DNA from: Candidatus Avibacteroides excrementipullorum
Lineage (GTDB): Bacteria; Bacteroidota; Bacteroidia; Bacteroidales; Bacteroidaceae
Assembly: GCA_018711405.1 (NCBI GenBank)
Contig: DVIH01000004.1
Span: forward strand, 1-36,021
DNA: 36,021 nucleotides
Direction of reading: 5' to 3'
Part shown: piece after piece, positions 17,698-26,249 of the stretch
How the letters are laid out: every line of letters starts with the position of its first letter
Position numbering within the stretch: the first letter of the stretch is position 1
Made by a program: the position numbers and the translations under genes
Notes under the pieces: model-generated
The model's input: only the letters and a program-made list of their open reading frames with translations
Told to the model about the DNA's origin: nothing
The model's database searches: none

Positions 17698-17785
17698 ATG
17701 TGCGCCATCTTCGGCCATGACCGAGCCGATACCGGACAAAGATGGCGCACATCCCGGCCGGGGATCGGCTCGGTCTCCGCACGGG
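17698..17785. repeat. 22-bp-period intergenic array, locus III (4 units, direct then inverted cores)
   Basis: Units start at 17698, 17720, 17742 and 17764. Cores are ATGTGCGCCAT, ACCGAGCCGAT, ATGGCGCACAT (the exact reverse complement of the first) and ATCGGCTCGGT (the exact reverse complement of the second). The 22-bp register is kept across the change of orientation. The array lies between folE and the promoter of the T9SS cargo-uvrA operon. Confidence 0.85.
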
Positions 17786-17791
17786 TCCGCA

Positions 17792-17807
17792 ATGCCGGTT
17801 GCGGCAT
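17792..17807. terminator. Short hairpin downstream of folE
   Basis: ATGCCG (17792-17797) and CGGCAT (17802-17807) form a perfect 6-bp stem with a GTTG loop, about 80 nt after the folE stop. No U-run follows on the minus strand, so termination is doubtful. Confidence 0.3.
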
Positions 17808-17886
17808 ACTAAAAAAGGGAAGTTCGCCCGCTACGGACATCCTCCCCCATGCTGTCTTATAAGGATGAAAAAGATTATAAAGGCAG

Positions 17887-18474
17887 TTACCGTCCTCTAT
17901 TTATCAGATTCATGAACTCTTCCCTTGTCTTGGCCTGCCTGAATCCTCCCGAAAAGTCGGAAGTGGTAGTGACCGAGTTGGGGCATTCCACTCCGCGCAT
18001 CTGCATACACATGTGGCGTGCCTCCACCACCACCATCACTCCGAGCGGATTCAATGTCTCCTGTATGCATTGCTTGATTTGCAGCGTCATCCTTTCCTGC
18101 ACCTGAAGCCTGTGGGATATGATGTCCACCACCCTTGCTATTTTGCTCAGCCCGGTGATATAGCCGTTGGGGATATAGGCCACGTGCGCTTTGCCGTAGA
18201 ATGGCAGCATGTGATGTTCGCACAAGGAATAAAAATCTATGTCTTTCACTATCACCATCTGGTTATACTCTTCCTTAAACATTGCCGCCCGCAACACCTC
18301 TGCCGGGTCTTCGTCATAACCTTTGGTCAGTGTCAACATGGCTTTGGCCACACGCAACGGGGTTTTCAGAAGCCCCTCGCGCTCCACATCCTCACCCAGC
18401 AAGGAGATAATCTCCTTGTAATGGTATTTCAATTTCTCGATTGTTTCTTCAGAGTATTTTTCGCTTTCCGACAT
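17887..18474 (-). CDS. folE: GTP cyclohydrolase I
   Basis: 195 residues. It opens the GTP ring to give 7,8-dihydroneopterin triphosphate, the first step of tetrahydrofolate synthesis and, in some bacteria, of queuosine synthesis. The zinc and catalytic residues are visible in [20 protein letters not shown] and in [34 protein letters not shown] and [11 protein letters not shown] are the usual core motifs, and the length matches the homodecameric type I enzyme. It follows the SPOR gene by 18 bp and should be in the same transcript. No THF or PreQ1 riboswitch was recognised upstream. Confidence 0.95.
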   Translation of the reverse strand: MSESEKYSEETIEKLKYHYKEIISLLGEDVEREGLLKTPLRVAKAMLTLTKGYDEDPAEVLRAAMFKEEYNQMVIVKDIDFYSLCEHHMLPFYGKAHVAYIPNGYITGLSKIARVVDIISHRLQVQERMTLQIKQCIQETLNPLGVMVVVEARHMCMQMRGVECPNSVTTTSDFSGGFRQAKTREEFMNLINRGR

Positions 18475-18492
18475 ATAGACAAAAATATAAAA

Positions 18493-18951
18493 TTAAAATT
18501 GCACGTTTATCTGTTCTTTCACTATGGACATCTCCTTGAATTTCCCTGTGGCATTGATTTTCCTCATCCATGCATCTGCCTCCTCTATGTTGCGGAAATC
18601 ACCGAGCTGGCACAACCATCTCGGAGACGAGAAACGTACATACACAACAGCTTCGGGGAACATCTCTTTCACTTGCTTTGCCACAGACTCCGCCTCGCTG
18701 CGCGACACTCTCGAATTGTTTCCGGCATAAAGCATCACCCTGTAGCCCACGGCCTTGCCCTTTTTCGCCGACTTGTTTTCTTCGCTCAGCACATTGTCGG
18801 CACGCCCTATCAGGGCATCAATGGCACTGCTCTGATATATCGTCACTCTGCCCTGCCCGGATTTGTTCGTCTTCAAAGTCTTTACTATGTCCTGTCCATA
18901 CAAGGCTAAAGGCAGGAACATGAACAAGATGGCACCCAAAATTTTCTTCAT
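18493..18951 (-). CDS. Secreted SPOR-domain protein
   Basis: 152 residues. MKKILGAILFMFLPLALYGQ is a signal peptide with a cleavage site near residue 19. The C-terminal half (about 65-150) fits a SPOR repeat: GYRVMLYAGNNSRVSRSEAESVAKQVKEMFP, then VRFSSPRWLCQLGDFRNIEEADAWMRKI. SPOR domains bind glycan strands lacking stem peptides, often at the division site. The middle part has no recognised domain. The gene begins only 14 nt after an intrinsic terminator that belongs to tpiA, so its expression may depend on read-through. Confidence 0.85.
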   Translation of the reverse strand: MKKILGAILFMFLPLALYGQDIVKTLKTNKSGQGRVTIYQSSAIDALIGRADNVLSEENKSAKKGKAVGYRVMLYAGNNSRVSRSEAESVAKQVKEMFPEAVVYVRFSSPRWLCQLGDFRNIEEADAWMRKINATGKFKEMSIVKEQINVQF

Positions 18952-18965
18952 CGCTGTTGAACATT

Positions 18966-18998
18966 AAAAAACAGCGGCGGAAGCGAGTCCCGCCACTG
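18966..18998 (-). terminator. Intrinsic terminator/attenuator between tpiA and the SPOR gene
   Basis: On the minus strand a 9-bp stem with one mismatch (18998-18990 with 18980-18972, 9-nt loop) is followed by six U (18971-18966). It begins about 20 nt after the tpiA stop and ends about 14 nt before the SPOR ATG. Confidence 0.75.
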
Positions 18999-19018
18999 CA
19001 CGAAAAAAATATTAACTA

Positions 19019-19774
19019 TTATTTGAAGGCATCGATTATACCTTTGAAATCTGCTGCTTTCAAGGCCGCTCCGCCTATAAGTCCTCCGTCTACATCAGGT
19101 TTGGCAAACAGCTCTTTCGCATTCGACGGCTTGCAGCTGCCACCATAAAGTATGGAAGTATTGTCAGCAACCTCTTTGCCGTATTTGCCTGCAATGAGCG
19201 AACGTATATGGGCATGTATTTCCTGTGCCTGTTCCGGAGTGGCGGTCTTGCCTGTACCGATAGCCCAAACCGGTTCGTATGCAAGGATAATCTTGCCGAA
19301 ATCTTCGGCTGAAAGGTTGAAAACAGAAGCGAGCTGTGCCTCTACCACTTCATTCTGCTTGCCGGCTTCACGCTCTTCCAACACTTCGCCTATGCAGAAT
19401 ATCGGTCTGAGACCGTTGGCCAAAGCAAGTTTCACTTTTTCCGCCAATATCTCCACTGTCTCATGATAGTATGCACGGCGTTCGGAATGTCCCAATATGA
19501 CATACTGCGCACCTGTAGAAGCTACCATTTCGGCCGAAACTTCTCCGGTATAAGCTCCTGATACTTTGTCCGCACAGTTTTCCGCACCCACGCCTATTAT
19601 GGCGTTGTCCACAACCGGAGTAACGGAAGCAAGGTGTATGAACGGAGTACAGATTACTACGCCGCAATTCGGTTTGTCGATTGCAAGCATCTCGTTGAGT
19701 TCTTTTGCCAATGCGATTCCTTCTTGCAGGTTCTTGTTCATTTTCCAATTTCCTGCCACAATTTTTCTTCTCAT
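19019..19774 (-). CDS. tpiA: Triosephosphate isomerase
   Basis: 251 residues from ATG 19774. It interconverts dihydroxyacetone phosphate and glyceraldehyde 3-phosphate. Catalytic residues are all present: Lys in GNWKMN, His in LGHSERR and Glu in [12 protein letters not shown]; the phosphate-gripping loop 6 is the last of these and [13 protein letters not shown] follows. An in-frame TTG at 19780 would add two residues, but the ATG gives the standard [13 protein letters not shown] start. The upstream DoxX-like gene stops 2 nt before it, so both are cotranscribed. A terminator sits just downstream. Confidence 0.96.
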   Translation of the reverse strand: MRRKIVAGNWKMNKNLQEGIALAKELNEMLAIDKPNCGVVICTPFIHLASVTPVVDNAIIGVGAENCADKVSGAYTGEVSAEMVASTGAQYVILGHSERRAYYHETVEILAEKVKLALANGLRPIFCIGEVLEEREAGKQNEVVEAQLASVFNLSAEDFGKIILAYEPVWAIGTGKTATPEQAQEIHAHIRSLIAGKYGKEVADNTSILYGGSCKPSNAKELFAKPDVDGGLIGGAALKAADFKGIIDAFK

Positions 19775-19776
19775 AG

Positions 19777-21087
19777 TCAATCTTTTTTAATTGTTTGTTG
19801 TTTATGATTGTTTCTCTTTCTTCTGTAACTGAACATGGCTACCTCTATGACAACGACAAGGCACAGCGGCAACACATACCACACGCACAAATCCACCCAT
19901 GTCTGCCATCTGCCGTTGTCAGCCATTTGCCCCACCGGTATATCTTCAAGGCGTCCGCACAATTCACTTTCCGACGGGATGGTGTTATGACTCCACTTAT
20001 TGTATATGACGCCCCTTTTCAGCAACATCAGACCGGGATTGGACCTTATTATGGTTTTCAACGCAATGTCGTCTGCCCTGCAAAAGTCATATTCCGCTCC
20101 GGTATTGTCCTGCCATCTCAATATTTCATCATCCGATGATGCCGTAAGGCAATAGAAACGGTATCCGTTTTCTACACAATAGTCATACACGCCGTTTATC
20201 AGGTCTATGTTTCCGTCATCCGCGTTGTGCAAATCATAGGCTATGAGCAGAAACACATACGATGTATCCGACAATATGTCCTGAGTCAGGTCATCACCCG
20301 TCTTTATGTCTTCAATGAAAAAGTCACGGATAAGAGGTTCATAACCTTCTTTCACCAGTTCTGTTTTCGAGTCCACGAATTTCCAAAGCGTATCGGACGG
20401 ATAGTCATCCAATGTAAACTCACGGCGCACTCCGTCTTTCTCGAGTATGAATGTCGTGGCATAGACCGGCTGTTCCGCTCCTTCGGGTATAGACATGGCC
20501 TCGTTGATGTCCGTACCTATCTTGTACGGGCGGAAATCGAATATCGGCAAGGCATAGAGGCAATAGAAAGACAGGAATAGCATAAATACAAATGTATAGA
20601 ATGAGGCCATCCATCTCGTCCTCCATGAGAGAAACGCCAATATTTCTTTTTTCCAGATGAAAACCACGACAGACGCCACAAGCAAAGCCACATTCTTCCA
20701 GAAAGTCTCCCAATTGGTCAGCACCAGAGCATCGCCGAAGCATCCGCAATCGGACACCGGATTGGCAATGGCCAGATACAGAGTGAAAGGCGTCATGACA
20801 ACCATCATGAGAAGAGCCGCCACCGAAGATATTATCCGACGGAATCCGAAAAAGAGAAAGACACCGAGCATGAATTCAAATATGCCCAATGCCACCGCAA
20901 GCAGCAAAGGCACGAATCCCGGCACCGCACCCGCCATGCCGAAAGCCTCCAGATAGTCTTCTATCTTGTATTGCGTACCGAGAGGATCTATCGCTTTGAC
21001 GAACCCGGAAAATAAAAACGTAAACGAAAGCAGGAAACGGCATACGTTTACGATTATCAGCTTTTTTGTTATCTTTACCTCAATCAC
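19777..21087 (-). CDS. DoxX/MauE-like membrane protein (BT_3928-type)
   Basis: About 436 residues. The N-terminal 150 residues hold four transmembrane helices of the DoxX/MauE kind, with [19 protein letters not shown] and the cysteine pair in [12 protein letters not shown], a motif of MauE-like proteins linked to thiol redox chemistry. A fifth helix follows, then a large soluble domain and a last helix near the C-terminus ([20 protein letters not shown]) with a Lys/Arg-rich tail. Bacteroides homologues beside tpiA carry this architecture. The substrate is unknown. The start is uncertain: GTG 21087, overlapping the upstream gene by 8 bp, is chosen, but TTG 21096 is possible and there is no nearby ATG. 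Confidence 0.8.
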   Translation of the reverse strand: MIEVKITKKLIIVNVCRFLLSFTFLFSGFVKAIDPLGTQYKIEDYLEAFGMAGAVPGFVPLLLAVALGIFEFMLGVFLFFGFRRIISSVAALLMMVVMTPFTLYLAIANPVSDCGCFGDALVLTNWETFWKNVALLVASVVVFIWKKEILAFLSWRTRWMASFYTFVFMLFLSFYCLYALPIFDFRPYKIGTDINEAMSIPEGAEQPVYATTFILEKDGVRREFTLDDYPSDTLWKFVDSKTELVKEGYEPLIRDFFIEDIKTGDDLTQDILSDTSYVFLLIAYDLHNADDGNIDLINGVYDYCVENGYRFYCLTASSDDEILRWQDNTGAEYDFCRADDIALKTIIRSNPGLMLLKRGVIYNKWSHNTIPSESELCGRLEDIPVGQMADNGRWQTWVDLCVWYVLPLCLVVVIEVAMFSYRRKRNNHKQQTIKKD

Positions 21088-21619
21088 CTGCCCCAAGCCT
21101 TATCAATCCGAATACGGCATAATTGATCATGTCCATATAATTGGCTGCCACTCCTTCAGAGACGAGTGTCATGCCTTTATGGTCTTCTATCTGTTTTGTC
21201 CTATGCACTTTCATCAGTATAAGGTCGGTATATGAACTTATCCTCATGCCGCGCCACGCCTCATCGTAATCATGGTTTTTGGCCAGCATCAGTTGCAGCA
21301 CGCGGTCTTTCTGCCTGTCATATTCCGCCAAAGCCTCTTCCTGAGTCAGGTCCTCGCAGTCGCTGTAACCGCGTTCCAATTGTATCAAAGCCACTATGCC
21401 ATAGTTGACTATGCCGATAAATTCGCTTTTTGCTCCCTCGTCTATCATCGACACGCCTTTGGTCTCTATGCTCCTTATCCTTTTCGCCTTTATATATATC
21501 TGGTCGGTCAAAGACTCCGGACGCATTATGCGCCATGCCGCGCCATAGTCTTTCAGTTTCTTACCGAAAAGCTCGCGGCAAACTTCTATGACTTTCTCAA
21601 ACTGTTTCTCGGTTGTCAT
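21080..21619 (-). CDS. DUF1599 protein with two tandem copies of the domain
   Basis: 179 residues, an internal duplication. The first half has KLKDYGAAWRIMRPESLTDQ...KGVSMIDEG...IVNYGIVALIQL; the second has KNHDYDEAWRGMRISSYTDL...KGMTLVSEG...MINYAVFGLIRL. The conserved DYxxAWRxMR and TDxIxxKxxRxxxIE pattern defines DUF1599, which I recall being grouped among nucleotide-modification-associated domains; I cannot confirm that link here. It is the first gene of the DoxX-tpiA unit, with a good promoter. The stop overlaps the start region of the next gene, so the two are probably translationally coupled. The biochemical function is not known to me. Confidence 0.85.
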   Translation of the reverse strand: MTTEKQFEKVIEVCRELFGKKLKDYGAAWRIMRPESLTDQIYIKAKRIRSIETKGVSMIDEGAKSEFIGIVNYGIVALIQLERGYSDCEDLTQEEALAEYDRQKDRVLQLMLAKNHDYDEAWRGMRISSYTDLILMKVHRTKQIEDHKGMTLVSEGVAANYMDMINYAVFGLIRLGAGD

Positions 21620-21642
21620 CTTCGCTTCTTTTTATCAAAGTG

Positions 21643-21675
21643 CAAAAATACGAATTATCGCCGACACATGTCAAG
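21643..21675 (-). promoter_or_regulatory. Promoter of the DUF1599-DoxX-tpiA operon
   Basis: On the minus strand CTTG (21675-21672) precedes TATTTTTG (21650-21643) by 21 nt: one mismatch in the -33 box, full match in the -7 box. It sits about 24 bp before the DUF1599 ATG. Confidence 0.6.
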
Positions 21676-21693
21676 ACATAAAATAAATAATAA

Positions 21694-21739
21694 CAAAAAA
21701 ACCTTGCATTTTCATCCGCAAGGGATTTAAATGCAAGGT
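21694..21739 (-). terminator. Intrinsic terminator of the M23 peptidase gene
   Basis: A perfect 11-bp stem (21739-21729 with 21711-21701, 17-nt loop) followed on the minus strand by U-rich sequence (21700-21695). It begins 38 nt after the stop codon. Confidence 0.85.
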
Positions 21740-21777
21740 CCTGTCATATATATACGTCAGTCAACCAATCTTTTCCG

Positions 21778-22635
21778 TCATGAGCATTTCAGCATCTGGC
21801 CGGGACGCAGGATCGTCTTCCTCGTTATCCCGTTCAGGCGGCACAGTCTATCGATAGTGGTGCCTTGTCTGGCTGCTATCTTCGAGAGGGAATCGCCGGA
21901 ACGTACGCGATAATATTTGGAACCTCCCGATGACCCGCTTTTCGATGATGTTGACTTGTCTTTCACAAACAGATACGAATCGCAGACTATGTCCTGATTT
22001 TCAAAGTCGAACATAAATATCGGATTGATGGCTATGCCAAGAAACCTTGTCTCGAAATGCAGGTGCGAGCCGGTGGAGCGTCCTGTGTTTCCGCCCAAGC
22101 CTATCGGTTCGCCCGCTTTCACTATGTCGCCCACTTTCACTATCTGCTTCGAGAGATGTCCGTACACAGTCTCCAGCCCGTTGGGATGCCTTATCACGAC
22201 ATACTTGCCATAGCCTCTCGGCTCGTATTTCACCACTCTGACTTTCCCGTCGAAAGCCGAGCGGATGGTATCGCCCACGTAGACTTTCACGTCAAGCCCC
22301 CTGTGCATTCTTCTCCAGCGGTAGCCGTATTTGGAAGTTATCCTCCTGCTTTCGGTCGGCATTGCGTATCCTGTCAGGTCTATCCTGAAAGAGTCAGGCA
22401 CGGCAATGCCTTTATAAGCGTTTACAAATCTCGTGTCCCAGTTTTCCTCATATAAGTCGAATGCCGGATATTCCAAATCTTCCGCCATCAGTTGCAGTTT
22501 CAGCGACAACGAGTCAACGCTTTTCAGTGTCCTGTCTATCGGAGCCTGACTTGCCAGAAGGTCCTGTGCGGAACCGTCCAACGACACTAAAGCCACTGCT
22601 GCTGCAACCAGAGTTTTTAATTTTCTTAAATGCAT
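21778..22635 (-). CDS. Secreted M23 metallopeptidase with C-terminal LysM domain
   Basis: 285 residues. An N-terminal signal (MHLRKLKTLVAAAVALVS...SAQ) leads to a short spacer and the M23 (LytM) domain, residues about 95-205: SKYGYRWRRMHRGLDVKVYV gives the HxxxD zinc ligands and GRSTGSHLHFETRF gives HxH. GKVRVVKYEPRGYGKYVVIRH is the usual core strand. After a Ser/Gly linker, a LysM domain (YYRVRSGDSLSKIAARQGTT...RPGQMLKCS) would hold the enzyme on peptidoglycan. All zinc ligands are present, so it should be an active endopeptidase cutting peptide cross-links. The gene has its own promoter and terminator and is monocistronic. Confidence 0.92.
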   Translation of the reverse strand: MHLRKLKTLVAAAVALVSLDGSAQDLLASQAPIDRTLKSVDSLSLKLQLMAEDLEYPAFDLYEENWDTRFVNAYKGIAVPDSFRIDLTGYAMPTESRRITSKYGYRWRRMHRGLDVKVYVGDTIRSAFDGKVRVVKYEPRGYGKYVVIRHPNGLETVYGHLSKQIVKVGDIVKAGEPIGLGGNTGRSTGSHLHFETRFLGIAINPIFMFDFENQDIVCDSYLFVKDKSTSSKSGSSGGSKYYRVRSGDSLSKIAARQGTTIDRLCRLNGITRKTILRPGQMLKCS

Positions 22636-22741
22636 TACTTCTTTTTAGAAACCTCTCCTTGAAAGCCTGTTTTTTTAATTAGAATTCGGGGTTGATGCCA
22701 CACCACAGACATCAATCATGGCGACCTATGTAAAAGTCATT

Positions 22742-22749
22742 CAAAGATA
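22742..22749 (-). promoter_or_regulatory. -7 promoter element of the M23 peptidase gene
   Basis: TATCTTTG on the minus strand. It predicts a leader of about 100 nt, which contains a TTGATG/CATCAA stem (near 22692-22716). The long leader could host regulation, though no riboswitch was recognised. Confidence 0.55.
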
Positions 22750-22813
22750 ACATTTTATTATCCTTGACGGACGGAAAGCGGCGTTATTTTTACATTTTTT
22801 ATCTATTTTTACA

Positions 22814-22830
22814 CCGGCAGCCTATGCCGA
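22814..22830 (-). terminator. Weak hairpin after the cytidylate-kinase-like gene
   Basis: CGGCA (22815-22819) and TGCCG (22825-22829) with a 5-nt loop; on the minus strand GTGTAAAAATAG follows, with no U-run. It starts only about 5 nt after the stop. Confidence 0.3.
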
Positions 22831-22834
22831 ATGT

Positions 22835-23467
22835 TCATTTTGCCATTTTCCTGTCTATGAAATCCTTTATGAAATCGCACGTGCCTTCAATGCCGAACAC
22901 AGAAGAATCTATGCAGAGGTGATAGGTAGATGCACGCCCCCAGGTCTTGTAGCTATAGTAATTGTAAAACTCGGCACGCTTCTTGTCCGTACGTTCTATC
23001 ATGTCTTCAGCCTTGTCGAGGTTGCAATTGTACATTTCGGCTATCCTGTTGGCTCTGAATTTCTTCGGAGCACAAATAAACACGTTGACACATGCCGGAT
23101 CTTCGCGCAGTATGTAGTCGGAGCAGCGTCCCACAAAGACACACGAGCCTTGCGCCGCCAAGTCTCTTATCACATCACTCTGGATCTTGAACAGAGAGTC
23201 GTTGCTCAGATAATTCACCCCTGCTATGGAACCTTCGGTAATGAATGGCACACGCATGGAAAACATCGCGCTCAACCCCTGTGACGCCTTTTCATCGGCT
23301 TTCTTGAAAAAATCCTCGCACAGTCCGCTGCTCTTGGCCGCAAGAGTTATAAGCTCCTTGTCGTAATATCCGGCCTTGTAGATTTCAGACAGTTTCTTGC
23401 CTATCTCCCTGCCGCCGCTGCCCAGCTGGCGGCCGATATTGATTATAATCTTCTTGTCGTTGTACAT
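22835..23467 (-). CDS. Cytidylate-kinase-like P-loop protein
   Basis: 210 residues. The start MYNDKKIIINIGRQLGSGGREIG resembles the P-loop of the cytidylate-kinase-like family (AAA_26), where GRxxGSGGRxIG replaces a canonical GKS/T. FVGRCSDYILRE and VFICAPKKFRANRI correspond to the central strand and the lid-flanking arginine region, and RTDKKRAEFYNYYSYKTWG to the lid. CIDSSVFGIEGTCDFIKDFI ends the domain. Family members are called kinases by similarity but few have a proven substrate. It is not the main CMP kinase gene, which has a different P-loop. It stands alone between two hairpins. Confidence 0.8.
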   Translation of the reverse strand: MYNDKKIIINIGRQLGSGGREIGKKLSEIYKAGYYDKELITLAAKSSGLCEDFFKKADEKASQGLSAMFSMRVPFITEGSIAGVNYLSNDSLFKIQSDVIRDLAAQGSCVFVGRCSDYILREDPACVNVFICAPKKFRANRIAEMYNCNLDKAEDMIERTDKKRAEFYNYYSYKTWGRASTYHLCIDSSVFGIEGTCDFIKDFIDRKMAK

Positions 23468-23546
23468 AAATCAATCATTTTAAAACTGTTACACATCCTT
23501 TCTCACGGCAAAAAGCCGGAAAGACATTCCGCACTCTTACCTAATG

Positions 23547-23578
23547 CAAGTTTAAATATTTATTGCCTTATATACAAG
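23547..23578 (-). promoter_or_regulatory. Probable promoter of the cytidylate-kinase-like gene
   Basis: On the minus strand CTTG (23578-23575), 20 nt, then TAAACTTG (23554-23547): one mismatch in each box. The leader has a CGGC/GCCG hairpin at 23506-23518. Confidence 0.4.
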
Positions 23579-23617
23579 GCCTGAAGCAATAAAATATGAT
23601 TTTTTCAGGAAAGACGA

Positions 23618-23658
23618 CTTACCGCTCCGGGGATCGGGCCGATCCCCGGAGGGGTAAG
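23618..23658. repeat. Large palindrome containing one 22-bp repeat unit (locus IV)
   Basis: Arms 23618-23637 and 23639-23658 pair over 20 bp with a single mismatch (24/52) and a one-base centre. The unit at 23633-23654 has core ATCGGGCCGAT, the most symmetric version of the B-type core, and matches the last unit of locus I at about 18 of 22 positions. It lies 39 nt after the stop of the DUF5686-like gene. No U-run follows closely on either strand. Confidence 0.7.
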
Positions 23659-23696
23659 ACACGGAAAATCGAACACAAGACAGAAGTCGCTGACAA

Positions 23697-26240
23697 TCAA
23701 CGGAAAATACTGGAGAAAAGCGGCAGTGACAACGTGCAGCCGAATGCATCGTAACTGCTGTTCTTGAAAGAGAAGAACACGCCGACACGCGCCATGCCGT
23801 CCAATCCGAGAGAATACCCCACCTCGCTGTGCACAGGAAACGACTCGGCATAGACGAACCTGACATGCAGGCCTTCGCTGTAAAGTCCTCTGCTGAACAG
23901 CGGTATCCGCTTGAGCAACAACCGCCGGGACGTATAGTTGGCAAAGCCGCAAACCCAACTCGAAGCCGTGGAGAAAGCATACCCGTCGAGCAATGCAAAA
24001 GAATCGTCAAACGAAGCCCCCGACATCCAGAACGAAGCGCTCCTGAAATGTTTGAAATCGGGAAAAGCCACATCCTCCGAACCGAAGAAGAAACCTGCAT
24101 CCGCACTATAGCTCAACGAACTGTACAGGAAGTCTACTTTCTGACGCAACCCGCCCTCGACCACATTGTATGTAGAACCGCCATCCGTCCCGAATCCGTG
24201 ACGATAGGCCGCCCACAAGGTGGGAAATGCCGACCCTGTGTATCTCTTGCGCCCGCCTGCCACACGGTAATAAGCGGCAGGTGTATATTCCAGCCGCCCG
24301 CCTGCATGAAACATTTTACCGCCGGAGAGCCCCGTGAAAAGAGGGGAACCGGGCACATTGGGTTTCAGACGGCGTTTGCCTATCTTGTCGCGCACGTTAA
24401 CCAACGCAGCACGCTCAGTGTACTTGCCTGCCACATACAGGCGTAACCCATTGCAAAGGTCTGCCTCGTTTGACACCGACACGAACCGGCTTTCGTAAAA
24501 CCTCGCAATGTTGTCGGCAAAGACGTATGTGGAAATGAAGTTCACATATCGGTTCACACCGTTGCGGCCGGCGAAATCGGCCGTAACACGTCCGCCCTCC
24601 ACACAAAACCGCCCGTTGCGAAACGGAGCATAAGATGCTGAGAACCTCAACCCGAAATTGAGCGTGCGCCTGCCGGTGAGGTAATAGGCGTATGGATAAA
24701 ACCCCGTCTCGTTGCCCTTTTCTGTCGTCAGCCCGAAACCCACCCTGGCGCCGACGATAAAACCGTCAACCGCATTTGCAGAAAACATGTCATACAGGGC
24801 AGGCGTTTCCACCCACCATCCGCCGCGTGTCCCGAACCTGTGTCCGTAAAGCAAGGCGGGCAATACAGATACACTGCTGTCCACATCTATCGAATCGGGC
24901 TTCACAGCCATATAGCTCTCGCGCTCGTCTTCCGACAACGGCACGGAACGGTGGCTCAGCCAAAACGCACTGTCTCTGCATAAGGCCAGAGAGTCTTTAC
25001 GCACAAGATATGTGGAATATGCGCCCTCATCGAAACGCCTCTCACCTGAAAGACTGTCGCGCATAGAGAGGCGCAACATCTTCTTCGACAGCCTGGATAT
25101 GCGCGCAGCATCTTTCGCCGTGAGTTCGTCCTTTGCCATGACAGCGTCTATCTTCTGCTGCAAAGCCGTCACTTTGGGATTTGCCTCCGCCGCACCGGCT
25201 GTTTCGCCGCCGGCAGCACCGGTCATGACTTCGGCATAGTCGGTGGAAGAAAAGAAAGAAGCCTCGACCTTGACACCGAGCAATGACATGATCATAGCAA
25301 GGTCGGCCGACACAGGCATATAGACATCACCTGCCACTTCGCGACAATTCATCTTCAGCCGCAGCTTCATGCCCGACTGCGACATCTCCACATCCATGCC
25401 CGACAGGCACCACACATCCTCCACCACATACAGATAGCCGGACAATGTAAGGTCATCACTGTATCGGGGTGTCACTTTTATCTTATCGACCATGCGGCCG
25501 TTTTCCTCATAGCAGCCCTCAAGCCTGAAAGCGTAAAGAGAGAAACTTCTCGCGCTCAGCGGCGACACCTTGCCCAAAAGCATGTCGCCATAGATATTTA
25601 TCTCTCCCGGATTCAATATGCCGGTATCAATTCCTCCCGGAAAAGACGACTGCGATGCCTTCACCTCCACATCGTAATGGTCGGGCGCAGTGAAATGCAC
25701 CCGGCACACATTCTCCGATACGAAAGTGCGGCCTATATATTCACCGGCTTCATCATCATCGAGCATCTTCAGCCAGAAAGACGAGACCTCAGTGACCTTT
25801 CCGGAACCTTTTACATAGACATCGGCATAATATTCCCTCGCTCCCATAGCGTTGGCCGGAGCTGAGGCAATGGCTTTCCTCATTATGCCGTATGCAGGGT
25901 CTTCACCTCCGGAGATATTGACCTCCGCCAACTCATAGACACGTTCCCGCAGCGTGACCTCCACATATCTGTCTTTGTCAAGCTCCACCACAAGCGCCTG
26001 CGCTTCATAGCCGAGAGCCGAAACCTCAAATTCATAATGCCCTGCGCCAAGCGCGGCTGAAAACCTCCCGTCGCCATCGGCGGTTATGCCTGTGCCGTCA
26101 GCCCTGCAAAACAAAGTGGCATAAGCAACAGGACCGCCATCTTCATCGCAAATCCTGCCCGCCAGAGTCTGCGCCGCCGCACCTGCAACGGCACAACACA
26201 GCAGGAACGACAGAAACAAACGTATGCTGAACATCCTCAT
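23697..26240 (-). CDS. Outer-membrane protein with carboxypeptidase-regulatory-like domain and DUF5686-type barrel
   Basis: 847 residues. A signal peptide (RLFLSFLLCCAVAGAAAQ) is followed by a carboxypeptidase-D regulatory-like Ig fold (about 25-100: LAGRICDEDGGPVAYATLF...YEFEVSALGYEAQ). A mixed region (about 100-350) with GEDPAYGIMRKAIASAPAN and then a long stretch of alternating aromatic/polar beta strands run to a C-terminus ending in LPLFSSIFR. This is the layout of the Bacteroidetes DUF5686 family. Residues about 350-400 hold an Ala/Lys-rich helical insertion (VTALQQKIDAVMAKDELTAK). The function of the family is not established to my knowledge. It begins 9 nt after the beta-barrel gene upstream, so both share a transcript. 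Confidence 0.85.
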   Translation of the reverse strand: MRMFSIRLFLSFLLCCAVAGAAAQTLAGRICDEDGGPVAYATLFCRADGTGITADGDGRFSAALGAGHYEFEVSALGYEAQALVVELDKDRYVEVTLRERVYELAEVNISGGEDPAYGIMRKAIASAPANAMGAREYYADVYVKGSGKVTEVSSFWLKMLDDDEAGEYIGRTFVSENVCRVHFTAPDHYDVEVKASQSSFPGGIDTGILNPGEINIYGDMLLGKVSPLSARSFSLYAFRLEGCYEENGRMVDKIKVTPRYSDDLTLSGYLYVVEDVWCLSGMDVEMSQSGMKLRLKMNCREVAGDVYMPVSADLAMIMSLLGVKVEASFFSSTDYAEVMTGAAGGETAGAAEANPKVTALQQKIDAVMAKDELTAKDAARISRLSKKMLRLSMRDSLSGERRFDEGAYSTYLVRKDSLALCRDSAFWLSHRSVPLSEDERESYMAVKPDSIDVDSSVSVLPALLYGHRFGTRGGWWVETPALYDMFSANAVDGFIVGARVGFGLTTEKGNETGFYPYAYYLTGRRTLNFGLRFSASYAPFRNGRFCVEGGRVTADFAGRNGVNRYVNFISTYVFADNIARFYESRFVSVSNEADLCNGLRLYVAGKYTERAALVNVRDKIGKRRLKPNVPGSPLFTGLSGGKMFHAGGRLEYTPAAYYRVAGGRKRYTGSAFPTLWAAYRHGFGTDGGSTYNVVEGGLRQKVDFLYSSLSYSADAGFFFGSEDVAFPDFKHFRSASFWMSGASFDDSFALLDGYAFSTASSWVCGFANYTSRRLLLKRIPLFSRGLYSEGLHVRFVYAESFPVHSEVGYSLGLDGMARVGVFFSFKNSSYDAFGCTLSLPLFSSIFR

Positions 26241-26249
26241 GGCTTACCG

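Noticed and set aside
22620..22741. Riboswitch in the M23 peptidase leader
   Set aside because: A 100-nt leader with a TTGATG/CATCAA stem was seen, but no known riboswitch core could be matched.
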